A DNA stretch of 64,000 bases from Isoetes taiwanensis (lineage: Eukaryota > Streptophyta > Lycopodiopsida > Isoetales > Isoetaceae), in contig JAJEKV010000079.1 of assembly GCA_021234155.1 (NCBI GenBank), positions 3,570,261 to 3,634,260 of the forward strand, given 5' to 3'. The translations under genes were made by a program, and so were the position numbers. Position 1 is the first letter of the stretch; every line of letters starts with the position of its first letter. Positions 57,960 through 64,000 of the stretch are shown one piece after another. The notes below the pieces were generated by a model, which did no database searches, was not told the DNA's origin, and saw only the letters and a list, made by a program, of their open reading frames with translations.

Positions 57960-58129
57960 TGGCGCGGAATTGGTTTCATTTGAATGAAGCGCTGGCGTGA
58001 ATATTAAAGTGCTAACATCCTAATGCGATCAATTACCTTTTGTATAGAAATGTCTTCCCCATTTCATTCAAAGTTGCACTAATCTCGACCAAATCCGCGG
58101 GTGAAGTATTGCCATCCAAGAGGCGATAC

Positions 58130-59200
58130 CTCCTATCGCATAGTGATTGTAGAACGCGTTTTGGCTTTGTTTGTTACTTTGCCGATGAGGGCCTTTTGTG
58201 CCTCAAATGAATCTTTGCCGTCGATGATGGCCAATTTAATGTTTTCGTTTAACATTAACTCCTCGAAGTTCGGCCCACCAAAGCAGCTTGTTCGGAGATC
58301 ATATCCCAAGGTAACACATCCGGTGGCATAGGCATTTGACACGGATTACTAATCATGCTCACGAACAATCTCCATGGCATGTCTTTGGATCATATCTTAC
58401 GCTAACATAAATGGAGCTTGGTGAGCGGATGGGGGACTTCACATGGATCGAAAAACTTTCCTTAAGACCCAATGGATAATGGTGGAGTATTTATTCAACT
58501 TGTTCATGGCCTCTAGTCATTTGCGCCACCCGTCTGTTCTCAAAAAAGCGAAGCCTCCATACCAACCGACAAGCTGCGGGTTGAACATCCTTCCCCTAGA
58601 TCTAGGACCCTTCTAGAAGCTTTCAAAGTCAGCTAATTCCCTAGCTTGCTGCACATAGTGACTTCTTTGTCGGTTTAGTGAACATGCCTCTACGCATACA
58701 TTTTGTAACCCCTTGGCAAATAGATATTGGCGTACTTGCGCTACATTGGTTGGCCAACCATACTTAAAACATGTCTCACCGTTCACATCTGTCTTCATGA
58801 GCGTATCCTTGTATCGCGATAGCTCTACAAATTTGAGTAAGTCCGAAGCGGATCTTTCTTTTGCTTATGTGTAATCTCCAAGAGCAATTTGCGGTTGGTG
58901 TCATCCTCTTCCTCATAAGAGATTAGGATCCCTTGTTTGGTCATCTTATGCGCTTCCTTTTTTCCTCGAGAAGAGAGTTAAGTCGAGCTTGCCATTTGTC
59001 TTGGCAAGGTCAGCGTACCCACTCAAGCACCCTCGTCCATTTCCTCTTGAGGCCCGGTGGGGTCGGGTGGTTGCTATAAGAATCGGCCCTTCATCATCTA
59101 AGGTGAGATCATATGGTAATGCATGATCCGGGTCGTCTACCCTTGCTTTCTTGGCGAGGATTAGAACCCGAACTATTGGGGTTTTCTTCCTCTTGGCACC
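58130..59200 (-). pseudogene. Decayed minus-strand coding sequence, unknown family
   Basis: Consecutive minus-strand segments keep a protein-like reading: AKKARVDDPDHALPYDLTLD, ARGNGRGC-like then GYADLAKTNGKLDLTLFS, KMTKQGILISYEEEDDTNRK, KFVELSRYKDTLMKTDVNGE, CFKYGWPTNVAQVRQYLF, CSLNRQRSHYVQQARELADF, MFNPQLVGWYGGFAFLRTDGW, and finally SNAYATGCVTLGYDLRTSCF with LAIIDGKDSFEAQKALIGK (58342-58133). Stops and shifts separate them. The family is not recognised. It may be the N-terminal part of the gene whose end is at 55759. Confidence 0.4.
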
Positions 59201-59239
59201 GCAAAGAAGATGAACATTTTTTAGAGTACTTTTCAGAAC

Positions 59240-60580
59240 AAGAGATCACGCTTGGCGTGCATTTAAACCTAAATTAGTGCAATTCACGCTAGGCGTGTTG
59301 GTAGCTCCTATTATTGACCATGCTTTGCGTGAATTTGAAACTAAATTAGTTTGCATCCACATTTTAAGATACATACCCTTTATGAATCCATATTTCACAC
59401 TATTTAACCTCATTGAACATTGCTATCTCCAACTGTCTAACTGCTTTGCTATATTCTATAAAGCGAGCAAAATTATGTTCTACAAAGCGGACAATCAGAG
59501 CATTAACTGATGGTAATACTTAAAATTCATGCAAAGCATAATAACTCAAACTCATGCAAAGCATAATAACTGAAGGCAAGAAAATATCTCAAATTCATGC
59601 AAGCATAATACTCTCCACACAATGTGTATTCTGTGGCAAATAACATACCTTGAGTAGGGTTCTGTGTATTCTGATCAACGTCCTCTGAAACCTGAGAAGC
59701 GCCGGGTTTTGAGATTCCTCTTCCACCGCTTCCTCGGCCCCGTCCGCCTCGACCACCTCTGGTTTTAGAAGACATCTCCGGAATCGCAAGGTAACAGTCG
59801 CCAAGGTCATTTCGGATAAAGCGCTCGAGCTACTCGAAAGAAATAGGCGGCAAGAAATAGCTTTTTCTACACATGCGAGAAATAGCGTTTTCTACCGCGA
59901 CGAGAAATTTGAATTTCAAGAAAACACAAAATCACGGTTTGAAATATTCTTGACACATAAAATAATAATGGCGAAGATTCACTTTAAAAAAAAAAAAGAA
60001 CCCGTCCGCCGACTTCTTTCATTGAGTTTTTAAAAACCAATCTACCGTGTTCTTTCATTGATTACATTTATCCCGCCAAAATGTAATTAACCTAAGCTTT
60101 CTTGTAACTTCAATTTTTCCCCATTACTCGCGTTTCCATAAGCTGTGATTTCTAGAACTTCGAATCGGCTTCTCAAGAATGGCTCTGAAATGCGGTAAGC
60201 ATCTCATTCCTATAGCTTGTACAATAATTTCGGTAAAGGTGTAATGCGAATAGGCAATTGTCTGCGATGTCGAAGATGAATGTTTCATGTTAACTACAAA
60301 TCAGAAAAGGAAAGTAGGATTATGCAAGATCGACTCCATCGATCCGATAGCTTGTCATGGAATTCCTTTCGGGGATAAGTATGTCCAGGATTCTGATGAT
60401 TAAGCTAGCGCGCTATGGATGAAGCTTTACCTCGCATGAGACACCCGGTGGGGATACGGTTGGAGAAAGTGTTGGAACATTTGTTGCATGGCCAAGAAAC
60501 CGCTTAAAAAAAGGTATGTAACATGTATTACATTGGAGAAATATAGAAGTAGACAAAATTTGTTGTATTCATTGGAAAAA
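59240..60580. other. Palindrome-bearing spacer
   Basis: It carries motif copies at 59246, 59283 and about 59322, a repeated TTCATGCAAAGCATAATAACT unit (59527-59575), and a short Arg/Gly-rich minus-strand frame starting MSSKTRGGRGGRGRGSGG (59775) that may be the first exon of the decayed minus-strand gene. The remainder to 60580 shows no gene. Confidence 0.35.
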
Positions 60581-60582
60581 GA

Positions 60583-61275
60583 TTACAATTGTATATCATT
60601 TGGATAAACCGGATAAAAACGGACAAAATCTCGGACTCTTGTTTCAAGCCCGGTCTCTTGAGTAGGCTGGGCTATCGATCTCCCACATTCGGGGCATAGT
60701 GAATGGATCGGGTAAAACCCAGCAAAAACACACCGGGCTCTAGCTCCACCTCCCCTTTGCTCCACCTCCACCACCGCTCCACCTCGCTGCTCCTCCTCCC
60801 GCTCCATCTCCCGCTCCATTGGTTGAGCCATCTCCATTGCATCGTTATCTGCTTTGTGGTAGTGGTTCGTGTTGGGGCATCCGGGCATAGAGGCTAACCA
60901 CTAAGAAACGCTTGACTCCTCATTTTGAATCTCGGTGACGGATCGAGATTCACTCTCGATCAATGCATGTCTTGCATTCTCGAAGTGATTAGATAAGAGG
61001 GGATCCTCCGTGCAATTGCAAGGGACTCAGAGGCCAGATCTATCATTGCCCACTGGCTCTCTGCGCCATCATCATTACTTGATCCAAGTACTCCGGGGGT
61101 TGCAAGGTGGTGCTCGGCCGGGTTGGTGCTTTCATTTGCGGTTCAACCGGATTTGGAGATTGGGCCGGCGAGCTGGGCGTGTGATTGCTGGCCCAAATGT
61201 AATTCCAATGCATCTTCGTCACCAACCGGGTGATTAATCTAACTTGGCATCTATCAATAGGAAGTGAGCGGAGTA
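60583..61275. other. Unassigned GC-richer stretch
   Basis: The opposing frames here (minus 60888-60583, Glu/Arg/Gly-rich; plus 61010-61237) are of similar quality and neither is recognised. GAGGCTAACCACTAAG at about 60891 resembles a tRNA-like box on the minus strand, but alone this is too short to call. Confidence 0.25.
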
Positions 61276-62141
61276 TCAGTATTCACGCCTGGCGTGTTAT
61301 ATTTATTTATTTATAAACTTAGAAACTTAGAGACACGCCCGGCGTGTTTAGCTTAAAAGTTGAAACTAGGGATAAAATTGTTTGCACGCTCAGCGTGTAA
61401 ACTGCTATATAGAAAAAACTATACACGCTCGGCGTGCATTCAGAGAGGAGAAAAAAATGCATGCGGATAGATAAGTAAATAGTTAGCGTGTAAATAATTG
61501 CCTGGCCTTTATCTATTTACTTATCTATGCAGCTTTTTCTCCCCTTTTTCGAATGCACCAGCCGGTATTCATGTTGAAGGCTAAGGTTAGCATGAAACAC
61601 GCTTAGCGTGTTTCAAATACTATCTTTCAGATTTTTCTAATGCTTTCTACTACACTTATTCATAATAGAAACTTATATGCAATAGCATGATTAATTCAGG
61701 AAGAGAAACTCAAGAATTTACTCGAAACAAAAAGAAGCAGATGAAGTTTATAAAAACTATTCGGTTTTCATAAACATCATCCGCTTCCTACACTTCGAGC
61801 AAATGCAAAAGCTTGTCTTCTTGGATTAAAGCGCCATTGAGATTTGACTTAAAACTAAATGAAAACTAACCTTGAGTTTCGAGGTCGGAAGGATTCAAGA
61901 GCGGAGGACATTGCTTTTTGGTTTTAATTAGAGGCTTTTGGATTATGCGGACCTTAGTCCTCCGCTAAAGATGCTACAGAACAAAAGGCTGAGTCTTTTA
62001 GTAAGTTAGGAATTGCCGAAACCAAACATCTAACATTACTGAATATAAATCTGCTCACCAAGATTTTAGGAGGGCGGATCAAACACGCCAGGAAGCAAGC
62101 CAAGCAAATCATTATGAAGGAAGGAAGAAAATGTAGGAACT
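61276..62141. other. Palindrome-bearing spacer
   Basis: It holds motif copies at 61282, 61333, 61384, 61424 and 61599, spaced about 40-50 bp in the first four. An inverted pair around TAGATAAGTAAATAGTTAGCG (61466) and CTATTTACTTATCTATGCAG (61514) can form a stem. No gene seen. Confidence 0.4.
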
Positions 62142-62240
62142 TTGAGAGCGTGAAATGGATTTATATAGGCATAATTAGAAATAAGTTAGCGTGAATAATT
62201 GATTGCTTGAATTAACACGCCTGGCGTACGGTCTTCCCGC
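62142..62240 (-). promoter_or_regulatory. Promoter-like module, copy 1
   Basis: Read on -, it contains the palindrome (GTACGCCAGGCGTGTT), then TTCACGCTAACTTATTTC, a TATA box CCTATATAAATCC and TTTCACGCTCTCAAAG. The same order is found at 63433-63530. It would drive transcription leftwards. Confidence 0.5.
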
Positions 62241-62940
62241 CAGACATGACATGTATATGGTATATATGGAGAATATTGCATTTTATGCAATAAATTCTCA
62301 CGGCATTTTATTCCATTTATTGCATTCGAAAAAATAGAATTTAGAAATTTTATATAGGTTAAATTAAAAATGATTTTAAAGGCAAAATTATCAAGGCTAA
62401 AAAATGACTTATAAGGTTGGGGAATTGTTTTAGGTCGTATAGGAAAATTTCCTATGGTTACTGTGATGAATCAGAGAATTCTCATGTGGTTGATTTATAG
62501 TGTTCCCGAGACTTTGTTGACACAAAATTTGCAGAGACAAAAGTTTAGAGAGACAAAATTTGCAGAGACAAAATTTTAGATAGATAGATAGTATTTTTTA
62601 CGTCATGCCACATTGGCAGCGTCCATGAGGACATATGACGGACCCCCAGAGACTTGAACACAAGATCTCTTAGTTGCTAACCCAATGGACTAGCCAATAA
62701 ACCGAACAAGGGGGAACAGATCTCTTAGAGAAAACAGCTTGGAGCCAAAATAATTGGAGAATACAGTTTGATTTTATTCAAAAAATTACTGTTTGAAGAC
62801 AAAGTTTATGAAGAAAACTGTTTGATTTCATTAAAAACAGTTATATGTGTGAGATGCCCAGAAGGCGAAGCAGCACCAAGGCTTTTCACACAATTTACAG
62901 AAAAAAAATGCCGAGGCGTGTCCAAAACTTCGTAAGAAGA
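62241..62940. other. Non-coding spacer
   Basis: Apart from the tRNA-like relic, it holds short repeats of GAGACAAAATTTGCA (62517-62578) and a TAGATAGATAGA run. No gene. Confidence 0.4.
62640..62705 (-). repeat. Possible tRNA-derived relic
   Basis: On -, TGGCTAGTCCATTGGGTTAGC is followed by GTGTTCAAGTCTCTGGGG, spaced like box A and box B of a tRNA gene or SINE head. It does not fold into a complete cloverleaf, so a SINE relic is more likely than a tRNA gene. Confidence 0.35.
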
Positions 62941-63066
62941 AAGGAAACAAAAAATGGGTCGCCGGGATGCATCACTCTTCTTCCTTTTGCAACAAAGAAG
63001 AAAGAAAGGTGTTAGAAAAGAAAGAAAGGTGCAAAACAAAAAAAAAAGCAAACATGCAAACCTGGT

Positions 63067-63373
63067 TCATCTCTCAACCACTCCAAAAACTGGTCGAATT
63101 GTCGACCTTCTTCCGAATCCTCCTCCTCCTCCTCCTCCTCCTCCTCCTCCAGACTCTTCCGAGATTTCATTCTCTGTTTCAGGGTCAAGCCAACCCTGAA
63201 GCAGAGCGGTCATGTGCTCTTGAGAGCTCAACTCCTCCTCTTCCTCCAACTCCTCCTCTTCCTCCGGAGGAGGAATCAGAGGAGAATTGGGCAAGAAAAT
63301 CTATGGGGAGGGGAGGGGGATTGGCGGGTTCTTCAACCCGGCGTCTTTTTTGAGGAGACCTCGGGTTCTTCAT
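63067..63373 (-). CDS. Hypothetical low-complexity frame behind a TATA promoter
   Basis: On -, ATG 63373 lies about 80 bp downstream of a TATA box (CCCTATATAAATC, about 63460). The frame starts MKNPRSPQKRRRVEEP, a basic nuclear-signal-like stretch, then Pro/Ser/Gly-rich residues to 63185. An overlapping frame to 63067 reads EEEEELEEEEELSSQEHMTA, LLQGWLDPETENEISEES and a Gly run. A frameshift in the repeat may separate two parts of one protein. Family unknown; the repeats make spurious frames likely. Confidence 0.3.
63118..63150 (+). repeat. (TCC)n trinucleotide repeat
   Basis: Eleven uninterrupted TCC units, followed at 63230-63275 by further CTC/TCC-rich sequence. On the minus strand it would encode Gly or Glu runs. 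Confidence 0.95.
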
Positions 63374-63432
63374 GAAGGTTTGCGGGGGCGAGGCTTTAAC
63401 GCTTCATGCAGCGAGAAAAAAATTGGAAGGAA

Positions 63433-63535
63433 TGGAGCTTGAGAGCGTGAACCTGATTTATATAGGGTTAATTAGAAATTAGCGTGAATAATTGATTGCC
63501 TCAAATAACACGCCAGGCGTACGAAATTCCCGCCA
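63433..63535 (-). promoter_or_regulatory. Promoter-like module, copy 2
   Basis: A direct copy of the module at 62142-62240: palindrome GTACGCCTGGCGTGTT, TTCACGCTAATTTC, TATA box CCCTATATAAATC and GTTCACGCTCTCAAGC on the minus strand. It sits directly before the frame starting at 63373. Confidence 0.55.
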
Positions 63536-63860
63536 CCTATATCATCTAGGGTATATTATTATGGATAATTAATTCTCACGTCTACCTTATCAGTTATATG
63601 TCTTTTCGTAATCATATATCCAAATTTTCGATAATTAAAATTTGGATATATTTATATAAATGTCATTTCCTTGTTGTTGCCACGAAAATTCTTGTTTTAA
63701 ATGATTTCGTTATTATTATATTAAACCTATTTCCAAGGAATTTCTTGCTTTTAAAAAAATTTGATTTACCTCTAGATATTCCATAAATGTACGTACTTTT
63801 TTTCTCTTATGGTGTAATAATTTTTTCCTACTCATTGACTAAAAAGGGTGCAATTTGCCT
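63536..63860. other. AT-rich spacer
   Basis: No recognised gene. A short inverted repeat (ATATATCCAAATTTT at 63615 with AAAATTTGGATATAT at 63637) is visible. Confidence 0.4.
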
Positions 63861-64000
63861 AGGTCAATGGTGCTTATCCAACTCAAGATGGTGTGCAACA
63901 TATTGAAAAGAGCAATATCAATGAAAAACCAACTCCTAGCAAGAATGTTGAAGAAAAACAATTAGTCCTCTATAGTAGGGTGCAATGGAGGAACAAGAAG
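63861..64000 (+). CDS. Possible partial coding exon at the window edge
   Basis: After a TTGCCTAG acceptor-like word, an uninterrupted frame reads VNGAYPTQDGVQHIEKSN, INEKPTPSKNVEEKQLVLYS and RVQWRNKK to the last base. The composition resembles linkers in retroelement polyproteins, but there is no diagnostic motif. Confidence 0.25.

Larger units (their letters stand above)
55480..63535. repeat. Dispersed palindromic motif cluster, consensus near CACGCC-N-GGCGTG
   Basis: At least twenty copies or near copies of a 12-14 bp palindrome (variants CACGCCTGGCGTG, CACGCTTGGCGTG, CACGCCCGGCGTG, CACGCTCAGCGTG, CACGCCAGCGTG) lie at about 55500, 55545, 55590, 57703-57995 (ten), 59246, 59283, 61282, 61333, 61384, 61424, 61599, 62085, 62216 and 63509. 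I saw none in the first 55 kb. Many are flanked by AAATT, GAATT or AATCG words. Both half-sites vary together, which preserves the dyad. Confidence 0.8.

Noticed and set aside
62954-63353. Plus-strand frames with Pro and Leu runs
   Set aside because: They arise from the TCC/CTC repeats. The minus strand has the TATA box and a better-placed ATG.
55480-63535. CRISPR array
   Set aside because: The motif copies are palindromic and irregularly spaced with variable sequence, in a nuclear plant context; there are no repeat-spacer units.

Overview
The window is nuclear DNA from a land plant. The evidence is a spliced plant-type BTB/POZ gene, a spliced SMG7 (EST1-domain) gene, plant L1-type LINEs, a Ty3/gypsy element primed by initiator tRNA-Met, hAT and Helitron proteins, and GT-AG introns. 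I cannot name the species. The mixture of ancient conserved genes with heavily decayed transposons in AT-rich DNA would suit a fern or another large seed-free or seed plant genome, but this is inference. Only two genes look intact and conserved: a four-exon BTB/POZ gene (582-1898, +) and a five-exon SMG7 gene (39621-43056, +). A few small hypothetical genes surround them. Most of the rest is transposon debris.

Layout. 0.06-0.21 kb is a near-perfect foldback; 0.58-1.9 kb is the BTB gene; 2.56-3.21 kb is a complete Tourist-like MITE with TTA target duplications. 4.5-10.6 kb holds tandem duplications, a retroposon with 15-bp target duplications, LINE fragments, a possible LTR remnant and a pentanucleotide microsatellite. 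10.9-12.2 kb is a small NLS/zinc-ribbon hypothetical gene followed by a 5'-truncated LINE. 13.7-31.1 kb contains two nearly identical Helitron-like elements in direct orientation (A about 14.3-21.5 kb, B 25.4-31.1 kb). In both, Rep is on the + strand and the PIF1-type helicase on the - strand, so the halves converge. Between A and B lies a broken gene of an unnamed, transposase-like eukaryotic family (22.97-25.36 kb, -).

31-39 kb has weakly supported hypothetical exons, a minus-strand retroposon and a LINE 3' end. 39.6-43.1 kb is SMG7, which carries a recent internal tandem duplication of about 175 codons. 43.5-48.35 kb is a 3'-truncated Ty3/gypsy element with one LTR, PBS, gag, pol and integrase. 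49.6-53.5 kb has LINE ORF2 and ORF1-like remnants, and 53.5-54.5 kb a broken hAT transposase. 54.8-63.6 kb is the most puzzling part: decayed minus-strand frames (a HAD/FCP1-like phosphatase, a possible methyltransferase-like protein) scattered among more than twenty copies of a short palindrome close to CACGCC-N-GGCGTG, a long hairpin built from that motif, and a duplicated TATA-containing promoter-like module.

Two features stand out as possibly undescribed: the convergent Rep/helicase Helitron with a coiled-coil accessory frame and a tRNA-like tandem array, and the palindrome-rich cluster at 55-63.6 kb. All family assignments were made by eye, without database searches.
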